Part shown: one piece after another, positions 36,401 through 43,377 of the stretch
Layout: each line of letters starts with the position of its first letter
Position numbering within the stretch: position 1 is the first letter of the stretch
Assembly: GCF_032461945.1 (NCBI RefSeq)
Contig: NZ_JAWCUD010000005.1
Location: forward strand, 310,001-374,000
Length of the DNA stretch: 64,000 bases
Reading direction: 5' to 3'
Source of the DNA: Paenibacillus_E violae
GTDB taxonomy: Bacteria > Bacillota > Bacilli > Paenibacillales > NBRC-103111
The notes under the pieces: model-generated
The model's input: only the letters and a program-made list of their open reading frames with translations
The model's database searches: none
What the model was told of the DNA's origin: nothing
Translations under genes and position numbers: made by a program

Positions 36401-36743
36401 ACAGCATGCAGTAGGTTCCAAAGCGGTACTGCTAGCTGCGATTCAAGCAGCCGCTGCCGTCAATGCGACTCCGGCGGTTAGCCAGCAGCAGTTGGATGAC
36501 GCAGCCATCGTGTTAAACCAAGCGATACAAACGTTTAACGAGCAGTTCATCACCACCTATGCGCCAGGAGATGTCAATGAAGATACACTCATTAATATCG
36601 GAGACTTGGGTAAAGTAGCGGTGAATTATGGCAAGACTTCCGCAGCAAGCGATTGGGACAAGGTCAAAGCTGCCGACTTCAATCATGACGGCAAGATTGA
36701 CATTATCGATGTAGTAGGAGTCGCTAAACGGATCCTGCAATAA
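30441..36743 (+). CDS. Giant secreted GH30-GH43 galactanase with cohesin-like and dockerin modules
   Basis: A 2100-aa secreted protein, signal peptide to about residue 33 (QQASA/ATT). Module order from N to C: GH30 barrel (about 35-480; acid/base Glu205 in PINEPNT, nucleophile Glu305 in WMSEVDLG), resembling endo-beta-1,6-galactanases; two discoidin/CBM32-like domains (489-630, 700-838) and a divergent third (918-1070); a GH43 propeller (1139-1563; QVHGGGILYNEKNKTYYWYG, WYREAPTMFK) resembling exo-beta-1,3-galactanases of subfamily 24; an InlB-type repeat (1567-1638); two Ig-like domains (1641-1813); a cohesin-like domain (1816-1956); a helical spacer; and a type I dockerin (2041-2100) with two calcium loops, DVNEDTLINIGD and DFNHDGKIDIID. 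It should degrade both side chains and backbone of type II arabinogalactan outside the cell. The ATG at 30441 follows GAAGGAGG; substrate assignment is by resemblance only. Confidence 0.9.
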   Translation: MTTKVGRKIFASCLAASLVTPAFYGLTAQQASAATTSINLDPSNMQQSWDGWGTALAWFGNVTGGWNDATKNALADALYSPQGLNFNIARYNIGGGENPAYDTMRQGGEVPGFSPSPGVYDWTQDANQRWWLGAAIARGANKLEAFSNSAPYYMTVSGSTTGNSDAWKDNLKSTEYDNFADYLATVVQHFDAEGIKFNTLSPINEPNTNYWGFGGGQEGSHWDTASQAKMINAARAKLDSKGLQSVAISAMDETSVDTFMTDWNSYDSTTKANIGQMNTHSYSGSNRTAVRDAAKNAGKPLWMSEVDLGPSGIAHNHDDFEPALALAERIMTDITWLEPKAWVLWQAIESEKNMQKENMNWGLLHADFDTQDWWYGKKYYAMAQFSKFIPQGSRFIADNNDNTLAAYDPSKNKIYVVYRNANTTSQNISLDMSQFDAVTGIATPYVSSAAENVERHTNVPIVNKTLNTTVSPKSITTFVIDGASYTGNTVIPQSQMSVTASSAQSGEGPEKTLDGNASSKWHSSWDPYDGGPHTLTYNLGQSYNDVYKLSYLPRQDADWNGIITKYTVEASTDGTVFNPVAQGTWNNDKTEKTATFSSTAAQYVRLKVEQTNGSGAQYASAAEINIFRKPGFTVDKDMLNQTIASAEALIATDASLTALQALVNEGKAVRDTAYVTQEAITNIAGRITAEYIQQSNSFGMIPQSQMTATADSSASGEGPAKTLDGDIGTKWHTAWDGSYTPLPHSITYKLGKAYDGVYKLSYVPRQDVDWNGVVTKFEISVSPDGIAFTKVAEGNWDADRLEKSATFNAHGASYVKFTALASKSDAGKQYASAAEINIFNRAGFTLDTSKLNNTMATATTFINNFSGDPAYLADLETLLTQGTALLNSSTATQEEMASLANKLTAEIAKIQSNEQQTNGISLFYAPEAYASNPSSLMLDTNNGTFYESNWAANGRKYRSGDYIIVDLGQNKPDIGKVMVTPRQDKANGRIGQFKIYYSDADLTNKPVDGTQAYLDQNFTFAANGVWDTSSSSAQSATFKSHKARYVAIQAIATGGDGDTLTAAEIAVSQKKSTGFDTSSLENAITQLRTASSISPKVAETIESKVSSIGTLSDLTEESIPYYTNTLQDLYNLYQTVGKTNSIKNGEVWLDGDGVPIQVHGGGILYNEKNKTYYWYGEDKTENNVGSGYVPVTGVHAYSSKDLYNWKNEGVVLPVFNNPQLGESVLPSGNLPLYLDENSDTYKNSGVPFDPNRVVNITDRYGDYTGSMKSPVNSLSKHNSPERIAELNALYVDKTNAEKQAMYKAFNWDKVVERPKVVYNKKTDKYVMWWHQDGPIAGKYWTAAGGVAISDSPAGPFKFLGISRLPNNGWGGGEGEGMLRDMTLYVDDDGNDATDDKVYLIYASEGNERTVITMLDDDYTGPATNANGQSVEGTHYVRAFPWYREAPTMFKQDGVYYMITSGQSGWNPNQAEYHVSTNGIFGPWEHKGDPFVDDWKHTTHDSQSTYVLPYRDGNGDIVPNKFIFMADRWYPNDLKDSRYVWLPFEINTQNRTIGASWSYEWKLSVFKTGTTVSFNSNGGSEVRSVYGAVQGSNIAAPEAPVKNGFTFAGWYQDEALTVGWDFGVNMIPATDITLYAKWEQVGAPVITGVPPVTVATATYVPPILPANVTVVYNNATTGTKSVQWDPVAHSKYAVAGSFNVNGLVDGTVIPAVANVTVTDNVYPVQSISVSGAGGISTITAQGGTLQMQAVVLPSNANSQVTWSVWENDGLTMTNKATINASGLLTANTNGIVKVVAAAADGSGVQGFNYVTISGQTPTDVPHATLTGAAAVQAGAEFSTNFGLTNVTNSPSSTVYAADIQLSYDANAIEFVSADSLKSGFKAVETITDVPGQVRIIAISEGEAGAITASGDIFRMNWRAKPQQSSPTTNLNLTKVALSNALSQKMDASVANLTISITAAEAIDKTTLQTVFNMAQSIYDRAIEGTQVGQHAVGSKAVLLAAIQAAAAVNATPAVSQQQLDDAAIVLNQAIQTFNEQFITTYAPGDVNEDTLINIGDLGKVAVNYGKTSAASDWDKVKAADFNHDGKIDIIDVVGVAKRILQ

Positions 36744-36821
36744 CAATCAATCTGAAATGGAAGAGGAAGGCCAGCCCTTTCTCTTTCCATATTCGGATGA
36801 TATTCAGAAGGAGTGAACCCC

Positions 36822-38615
36822 ATGTTACGCAAAACAGGGTTATTTTTGACGGCTGTGATGTTCTTATTCACGATTATCCCATTCGGTACGGCTGTAGGTG
36901 CTGCCGGAATCCCTTCATTTAATGTGAATCTAAATGCTTCTCAAGTAACCGTCGGCGACAATGTGGTCGTTATGATCCAAGGTAATAATGTAACGGATTT
37001 ATACGGTTACGAAGCTGTTTTAAACTATGATGCAGACCGTCTGGAATTTGACGAAAACGATAACAGTAAATCGTACGGCTCATTTGAAGGGTTTAAAATC
37101 GTACAAGATTCGGGCACTCAAGTCACATTTGCCTATTCCAAAATGAACAATAAAGCAGGGGAAAATGGCAATCTAGCTATGTTTACACTGATTTTCAAGG
37201 CTAAACAGAGCGGACAAGCTAACGTAACTTTGACAAAGATGACAACCGTGACATCGCAAGAGTTACCGTCTATTTGGAATGTTAACGCACAAGCTGCCGT
37301 AAAAATTAACGGGACGACTCCTGGTCCTGTTGGCGGTGGCGGAGGAGGCACGGTAACTCCACCAACAAAAGAAGACCCGGGACTCTATGTACCAAAAGAA
37401 TCGGAGCTGCGGATTGAAACGACACAAGACGGCCAAACCTCTGTAACAGCAGTGATAGACAGCAAACGTCTGGCACAGAAATTAGCGGATCTACAAGCAG
37501 CGGGCAGCGGCACCGTTTTGAGCTTTGAGATTCCTGGCGAGCGTGAGTTGAATGCCTTGCAATTACCGTTGCCGACGTTGCTCGACAGCCTGAAGAATCA
37601 TAAAGATACAATTTTGAGCGTGCGAAGCCACTTGGGCACTTACGATCTTCCGATGTCCATCCTGAACCAGGCGGATTTCTCGGGTATAGCTGACGTAGAA
37701 GGAGCAACGCTGATCATTCATATCGATAAGGCCAAATCGCTGCATGAAACGAAATTTGATCAATCCATTTCCGATAAGGGCATGGTGCGTGTGAGCAATA
37801 TGATTGATTATAAAGTCATTCTGAAAACCAAGGACAAAGAAGTGGAAATTCATAGCTTCGGCAATAGCTTTGTCACTCGCGTTATTCATGTAGATGAATT
37901 GATTCAAGACTCCTCTGCAGCTACGGCGGTCGTTTATGATCCAGCTACAGGAGAAATGAAATTTGTGCCTTCCGTGTTTACAGTGAAAGACGGTAAAACC
38001 GAAGTGAAGGTGATTCGAAACACAAACAGTTTGTATGCGATCGTTCAAAACAAGAAAACATTTGACGATATGATCGGTCACTGGGCGCAGCAAGATGTGG
38101 AACAGTTGGCTTCGAAAATGATTATTAACGGGACTTCGGACCGTACGTATACGCCTGAGATGCAAGTCACCCGCGCTGAGTTTGCCGCCTTGCTCGTACG
38201 AGGTCTGGGATTGCCTGCAGAGGCTGGGCTGAATGTCTTCACAGATATCGCAGCTACGCAGTGGTACGCCCCAGAAGTAAATACAGCGGCGAAGTACGGC
38301 TTGGTTCAAGGCGTCGCGGAGGGTCAATTCAGACCGGATGCACAGATTACAAGAGAGCAAATGGTCGTGATGATGATGAAAGCGATTGGACTCGTGAAGG
38401 GAACATCAGCATCTAACGCAAGCACGACGAATGCGCCGTTCGCCGATCAAGACCTGTTGTCGGATTATGCCCGCAGCGCGGTGGCAGATGCCGCCGGTAA
38501 AGGATTGATTCACGGCAAAACAGAAACGACGTTTGCACCTCAAGATGTAGCCACTCGTGCTGAAGCGGCTGTCATTATCAAACGAGTGCTGCAATATGCG
38601 AATTTGATCAATTGA
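36822..38615 (+). CDS. Cohesin plus triple-SLH surface protein (putative mini-scaffoldin)
   Basis: A 597-aa secreted protein. After a signal peptide (to about residue 28) comes one cohesin-like domain (30-165; NLNASQVTVGDNVVVMIQGN, YEAVLNYDADRLEF, ANVTLTKM), then a glycine-rich linker (GPVGGGGGGTVTPP), a 230-residue beta-rich region of unknown type, and three SLH repeats (413-597) that bind secondary cell-wall polymer. Cohesin plus SLH is the design of cellulosomal anchoring scaffoldins. Its neighbours on both sides carry dockerins, so it may dock them to the cell wall. It starts at the ATG at 36822 after AAGGAG; a GTG nine bases earlier is too close to that site. Confidence 0.9.
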   Translation: MLRKTGLFLTAVMFLFTIIPFGTAVGAAGIPSFNVNLNASQVTVGDNVVVMIQGNNVTDLYGYEAVLNYDADRLEFDENDNSKSYGSFEGFKIVQDSGTQVTFAYSKMNNKAGENGNLAMFTLIFKAKQSGQANVTLTKMTTVTSQELPSIWNVNAQAAVKINGTTPGPVGGGGGGTVTPPTKEDPGLYVPKESELRIETTQDGQTSVTAVIDSKRLAQKLADLQAAGSGTVLSFEIPGERELNALQLPLPTLLDSLKNHKDTILSVRSHLGTYDLPMSILNQADFSGIADVEGATLIIHIDKAKSLHETKFDQSISDKGMVRVSNMIDYKVILKTKDKEVEIHSFGNSFVTRVIHVDELIQDSSAATAVVYDPATGEMKFVPSVFTVKDGKTEVKVIRNTNSLYAIVQNKKTFDDMIGHWAQQDVEQLASKMIINGTSDRTYTPEMQVTRAEFAALLVRGLGLPAEAGLNVFTDIAATQWYAPEVNTAAKYGLVQGVAEGQFRPDAQITREQMVVMMMKAIGLVKGTSASNASTTNAPFADQDLLSDYARSAVADAAGKGLIHGKTETTFAPQDVATRAEAAVIIKRVLQYANLIN

Positions 38616-38639
38616 GTAGAAAGTTTATTACAAGATGTA

Positions 38640-38671
38640 CGGTAAGCCTGCTTTCAGCAGGCTTACTTTTC
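38640..38671 (+). terminator. Hairpin between scaffoldin-like and fucosidase genes (terminator or attenuator)
   Basis: GTAAGCCTGCT pairs perfectly with AGCAGGCTTAC around TTC, then only TTTT. The ribosome binding site AAAGGAGGGG of the next gene starts two bases later, so the hairpin can act as partial terminator or as a 5' stabilising structure. Confidence 0.65.
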
Positions 38672-38688
38672 AAAAGGAGGGGATTTCG

Positions 38689-41600
38689 TTGTCTAAGAAG
38701 ATTTCAACATGCGTAGGACTTATATTCATACTATTTTTTGTCTCCGTTGCCCCGGCTTTTGCGACGACAAATAATCAAAATACAGCAAACCCCGTTGTGA
38801 ATGACATTTTCACGAACCAGAAGAACTATGTCGATCTCAGATTTGGCATGTTTATCCACTATAACATGGGAACTTATCACGATCAGGAATGGGTGACGCC
38901 AGGCCAAGATCCGCTTTCTTTTAATCCAAAGCAAGTGAATACAGACCAATGGGCGGCAGCCGCCAAATCCGCAGGCATCAAATATACTGTTTTAACGACC
39001 AAGCACCATGACGGATTTGCCCTGTGGCCAACCAAATATGGCAATTATAACGTGATGAACAGCTCCTACAAGAAAGATATCGTAAGGCAATATGTGGATT
39101 CCATGCGCGCTCAAGGCATTTTGCCGGGGTTATACTTCTCCATCTGGGATCGTCAGCAAGGTATTCAAAAAGGTTCCGTCAGCAGAGCAGATATCGATTT
39201 TATTAAAGGACAACTAACCGAGTTGCTGACAAATTACGGAGAAATCCCGGTTTTGATTATCGACGGTTGGGCCTGGGAGATGGGGCATAATGAAGTTCCT
39301 TACCAAGAAATTCGCGAATTAATTAAGCGCTTACAGCCTAATATTCTTATTGTGGATCATAATGGACAAACGCAGCCATGGGATGAGGACATCATTTATT
39401 TCGAAGAACCTAAGGACGTTTGGGCACCTGCCAACAATTCGTTTGCCGCTAATCAGGGCAAGCCGCTCGTGTCCAATCAATGGTTCTGGCACAATTGGAT
39501 GACGAATACAGAACCGGCAAGCGTGCAAAATATTGTGCAGGATCATCTCGGTTATTTGGAACCGCGTTATACAAACTTTTTGCTCAACGTTTCACCTAAT
39601 CCGGATGGAGAGCTGGATGATAACGTAGTTAATCGGTTGGCGGAGATTGGACAAGCGTGGTCGCCGAATGCATCTCGTCCTCCACTGCCTGGGCAGCCAA
39701 TCGTAATGGAGCATCCGATTACAGCTAATTCGGCTACTGCTACTAGTGGGACTGCAAGCAATGCGATTGATGGCTTTATGGATTATATAGGCACTTACGT
39801 GGAGACGGTTTGGCAAACCACCACCTCGCTGCCTCAATCCATTTCCCTGGATTTGGGTTACACCTACAACAACATTAATATGTTGAATTACTTACCTTCG
39901 CAAAATCTATCACAAGGGATGATTACATCCTATCAGTTATACGCAAGCGAGGACGGAACGAACTTCACTCCGGTTACAAGCGGCACATGGGATGGGGACA
40001 AGACCATGAAACGTGTGACTTTCCCATCGCAAACAGCACGCTATTTCAAAATGCAAGTAAGTGGGGCTGTAGGGGGCTTTGCTGCTGCGGGCGAGCTGGA
40101 AGTGGGCTCTTACACCAACGACATTCCAACTCGAACGGGGATCGATGCCTTTGATGTCAACACGCTGTATCGCATCGTCAATAAAGCAACCGGGAAAGCG
40201 CTGGGAGTTGAAAATTCTTCGACGAAAGGAGCAGCTGTTGCCGGGCGAACCCAATCAGGTTCTTTGGATCAGCAATGGGTTATCGACGATTTAGGTCTGG
40301 GTAAATATAAGATTGCCAATAAACAAAGCGGGCAAGTTATGGATGTTCCAGCTGCCAGTAAATCGCCTGGAAAGTCAGTCATTCAATGGACAGATTCGGA
40401 AACGGCTGCAGATCCTTCCGCCATCAACCAACAATGGGTCATCTCCAATGTGGGCAACGGGTATTTTAAAATTACCAACGTAAACAGCCAGTTGGCATTG
40501 GAGAACAGCAACCGTTCTACAGCTGACGGGAATCCGGTTGTTCAAAACACCTACACCGGAAGCGACAGCCAATTATGGAAAGTGGAAAGCATGCTTTCTT
40601 TGATCAAAAATGTGAAAGTGAACGGAGTGTCTGTCAAAGGCCTTAATGCTGAGAATCGGACGGCGACGTTGAAGATTTTGAGAGAAAAAAATCTGGCGAT
40701 CCCAGCCGTTACAGTGGACAAAGCTTCTGAAGACGTGCAGGTGGTTATCGACCCAGCCGATAGCTTGCCAGGCGCAACGACCATCACAGCTACATCTGAC
40801 GGCGGAGCGAAGCAGGAAGTCTACACGCTGAATTTTGAGCTGGTGGACCGTTATGCGAGCGATCTGAACTGGTTAAGTGCATCCTCAGGCTGGTCAACCG
40901 TTAAGAAGGACAAGAGCTTGGACGGAAATGCGATTCGTTTAATGGGCGGAAACGGCGCTGTAACGTACGAGAAAGGTTTTGGCGTACATGCGGATTCAAG
41001 AATTATGTTTGACATCTCGGGTAAAAATTATGAGTCCTTCACTGCTCTTGTCGGTGTCGACCAAGAAATGGCCAAATCGCCGTCTTACGCCGATGTGGAA
41101 TTCAAGGTGCTCGTAGACGGTGTAGAGAAATTCGCGAGCGGTGTCATGAAGGTTGCCGACGTGGATAAACCGGTAGATGTCAATGTAACTGGCGCAAGCA
41201 TCGTGGAACTTGTTGTTACAAAAAGTGATAACGATAATAGCGAGGATCATGCAAGCTGGGCCAATGCGTCGTTTAGAGTTGCGGAAGGCAAGCCCGAACA
41301 GAAAATAGCATTGCCTGAAGTTAACTATTTGAGCGATCTGAACTGGTTAAGCGCGGAATCCGGCTGGTTAACGGTTCAGAAAGACAAGAGCATCGACGGC
41401 AATGCGATCATATTGAATAATGGAGATCAGGATCTCTCCTTTGCCAAAGGGCTTGGGACTCACGCCAATTCAACGGTCAAGTATGATCTTACTGGAGCAG
41501 ATTATGAAACGTTTTCCTCCTTTATCGGTGTAGATAAGGAAGTGAATGGCGGAAGTTATAACGGCTCGGTGAAATTTAAAGTGTCAGGCGTAAAGAATGA

Positions 41601-43164
41601 TGACACGATCGAATCACTTTACTCCGGAAGTGTGTTGAGAGAGTCGGACAATGCGCAATTTGTGAAGGTGAATGTGAAAGGTTATAAACAGTTAATCTTG
41701 GAAGTTACGGATTCCGGCAATGGCAACAGCGAGGATCACGGTGATTGGGCGGATGCGAAACTGGCTAAGTTGGCGGTTGAAGCAACACCGGTGATTACAG
41801 GAGTTAAGCCAGTCAACGTGGTTACGGCTGCGCATGTTCCGCCGGTTCTGCCTGCGAGTGTCACAATTGTGTATGACAATGGGACCTCGGCCGAGAAGTC
41901 GGTTCAGTGGGATTCGATAGACTCGTCTAAGTATGCAATAGCTGGCAGTTTTATTGTAAATGGTGTTGTAGATGGCACCGTCATACCGGCTGTAGCGAAC
42001 GTAACGGTTACTGAAACACAGCAGGTGAACGTTCAATCAATTGCTGTCACAAGTTCGGCGACGACGATTACCGAGAAGGGCGGAAGCCTTCAATTCCAAG
42101 CTTCGGTGCTCCCTGCCAATGCGACGAACAAGTCTTTGACATGGGCGGTTTATGAATCAGATGGGGTAACTGCAACAGATAAAGCAGTGATTACGTCTAG
42201 CGGCTTGTTGACTGCGCAAAAAGACGGTGTCATGAAAGTCATGGCGACAGCTACGGACGGCAGCGGCGTTCAAGGCTCCAGTTATGTCGTGATCAGCGGT
42301 CAGCTACCTGTGCCGACCGACGTACCCCAAGCTACGCTCACGGGTCCGGGAGTCGTTCAAGCAGGCGCTGCGTTCTCGACACAGTTCGGTTTAAACAATG
42401 TAACGGCCAGCGTATATTCGGCGGTGTATGCAGCGGATATTACCGTATCGTTTGACGCTGACACCATCGATTTTGTATCTGTAGATCCAATAATTTTTGG
42501 ATTTACTAATGTTGAAACCAAAACCGACGTACCTGGCCAAATTCGGATTCTCGCTGTGAGCCAAGGGAATACGGGAGTCGTAACGACGAACGGAGATTTA
42601 TTCAAATTTAATTGGATCGCGAAGCCGAATCACCCGTCAACGACAACGAATTTGGTACTAACCAAAGTAGCTGTTTCCAATGGGCTTAGTCAAAAAGTGG
42701 ATGCTGCTCTCGCCAATCTAACGGTTTCAATTACGGCGACGACAGACAAGACAACGCTGCAGACGATCATCAGCTTGGCGCAGTCCATCTATGATCGCGC
42801 AGTAGAAGGAACCCAAGCCGGACAATATGCGGTTGGCTCCAAAGCGGTGCTATTATCTGCGATTCAAGCGACAGTTGCCATCCAATCGGATCCTGCAGCT
42901 ACACAGCAGCAGTTGGATCAAGCAGCGATTGCGTTAAACCAAACGTTACAAGCTTTTAGTGGGCAATTCATCACCGCTTATGCGAGGGGAGATGTCAATG
43001 GAGATAATGCCGTTGATATTGGCGACTTGGGCAGAACTGCTATGCATTACGGGAAAACTTCGGCTAGCAGCGACTGGAATGAGGCGAAAAGCGCGGATAT
43101 TAATCATGACGATAAGATTAACATTGTAGATATTGTAGCGATTGCTAAATTGATCCTGCAATAG
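38689..43164 (+). CDS. Giant secreted GH29 alpha-L-fucosidase with cohesin-like and dockerin modules
   Basis: A 1491-aa secreted protein starting with TTG at 38689, six bases after AAAGGAGGGG; the signal peptide ends near APAFA/TT. Modules: GH29 barrel (about 35-325; RFGMFIHYN, TTKHHDGFALWPTKY, and Asp192 in VLIIDGWAW as likely nucleophile); discoidin/CBM32-like (338-474); a ricin-type beta-trefoil (485-638; YRIVNKATGKALGVEN, QQWVI); a short beta region; two NPCBM/CBM51-like domains (722-866, 880-1031); two Ig-like domains; cohesin-like domain (1208-1351); helical spacer; type I dockerin (1433-1491; DVNGDNAVDIGD, DINHDDKINIVD). It should release terminal L-fucose, a known decoration of arabinogalactan proteins. 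The last 460 residues are a paralogous copy of the tail of the GH30/GH43 protein. Confidence 0.9.
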   Translation: MSKKISTCVGLIFILFFVSVAPAFATTNNQNTANPVVNDIFTNQKNYVDLRFGMFIHYNMGTYHDQEWVTPGQDPLSFNPKQVNTDQWAAAAKSAGIKYTVLTTKHHDGFALWPTKYGNYNVMNSSYKKDIVRQYVDSMRAQGILPGLYFSIWDRQQGIQKGSVSRADIDFIKGQLTELLTNYGEIPVLIIDGWAWEMGHNEVPYQEIRELIKRLQPNILIVDHNGQTQPWDEDIIYFEEPKDVWAPANNSFAANQGKPLVSNQWFWHNWMTNTEPASVQNIVQDHLGYLEPRYTNFLLNVSPNPDGELDDNVVNRLAEIGQAWSPNASRPPLPGQPIVMEHPITANSATATSGTASNAIDGFMDYIGTYVETVWQTTTSLPQSISLDLGYTYNNINMLNYLPSQNLSQGMITSYQLYASEDGTNFTPVTSGTWDGDKTMKRVTFPSQTARYFKMQVSGAVGGFAAAGELEVGSYTNDIPTRTGIDAFDVNTLYRIVNKATGKALGVENSSTKGAAVAGRTQSGSLDQQWVIDDLGLGKYKIANKQSGQVMDVPAASKSPGKSVIQWTDSETAADPSAINQQWVISNVGNGYFKITNVNSQLALENSNRSTADGNPVVQNTYTGSDSQLWKVESMLSLIKNVKVNGVSVKGLNAENRTATLKILREKNLAIPAVTVDKASEDVQVVIDPADSLPGATTITATSDGGAKQEVYTLNFELVDRYASDLNWLSASSGWSTVKKDKSLDGNAIRLMGGNGAVTYEKGFGVHADSRIMFDISGKNYESFTALVGVDQEMAKSPSYADVEFKVLVDGVEKFASGVMKVADVDKPVDVNVTGASIVELVVTKSDNDNSEDHASWANASFRVAEGKPEQKIALPEVNYLSDLNWLSAESGWLTVQKDKSIDGNAIILNNGDQDLSFAKGLGTHANSTVKYDLTGADYETFSSFIGVDKEVNGGSYNGSVKFKVSGVKNDDTIESLYSGSVLRESDNAQFVKVNVKGYKQLILEVTDSGNGNSEDHGDWADAKLAKLAVEATPVITGVKPVNVVTAAHVPPVLPASVTIVYDNGTSAEKSVQWDSIDSSKYAIAGSFIVNGVVDGTVIPAVANVTVTETQQVNVQSIAVTSSATTITEKGGSLQFQASVLPANATNKSLTWAVYESDGVTATDKAVITSSGLLTAQKDGVMKVMATATDGSGVQGSSYVVISGQLPVPTDVPQATLTGPGVVQAGAAFSTQFGLNNVTASVYSAVYAADITVSFDADTIDFVSVDPIIFGFTNVETKTDVPGQIRILAVSQGNTGVVTTNGDLFKFNWIAKPNHPSTTTNLVLTKVAVSNGLSQKVDAALANLTVSITATTDKTTLQTIISLAQSIYDRAVEGTQAGQYAVGSKAVLLSAIQATVAIQSDPAATQQQLDQAAIALNQTLQAFSGQFITAYARGDVNGDNAVDIGDLGRTAMHYGKTSASSDWNEAKSADINHDDKINIVDIVAIAKLILQ

Positions 43165-43171
43165 GTAACTA

Positions 43172-43218
43172 GCAGTGCCCGGTTCAACGTTAAGTTGGCC
43201 CGGGCACTGTGTCGTTTC
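43172..43218 (+). terminator. Terminator after the fucosidase gene
   Basis: CAGTGCCCGG pairs perfectly with CCGGGCACTG across a 17-base loop, followed by TGTCGTTT. The T run is weak. Confidence 0.6.
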
Positions 43219-43237
43219 TGGCATTGTTTTAGACGAT

Positions 43238-43272
43238 AAAAAGGTAGAGGATTTGACATCCACTACCTTTTT
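43238..43272. terminator. Bidirectional terminator between fucosidase and FAH genes
   Basis: AAAAAGGTAG pairs with CTACCTTTTT, with AGGA/TCCA extending the stem and TTTGACA as loop. It is symmetrical, with T runs for both strands, and separates the converging polysaccharide locus and catabolic operon. Confidence 0.85.
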
Positions 43273-43377
43273 GGAAAATTATTGGGTCTTAAGGGGACAA
43301 TAGTACTCTATTTCCTTGAAGCGGAATTCAGAATCCTCGCTTGGTTTTCGTGAACGAGATATCGATAGCGGGAGCGG

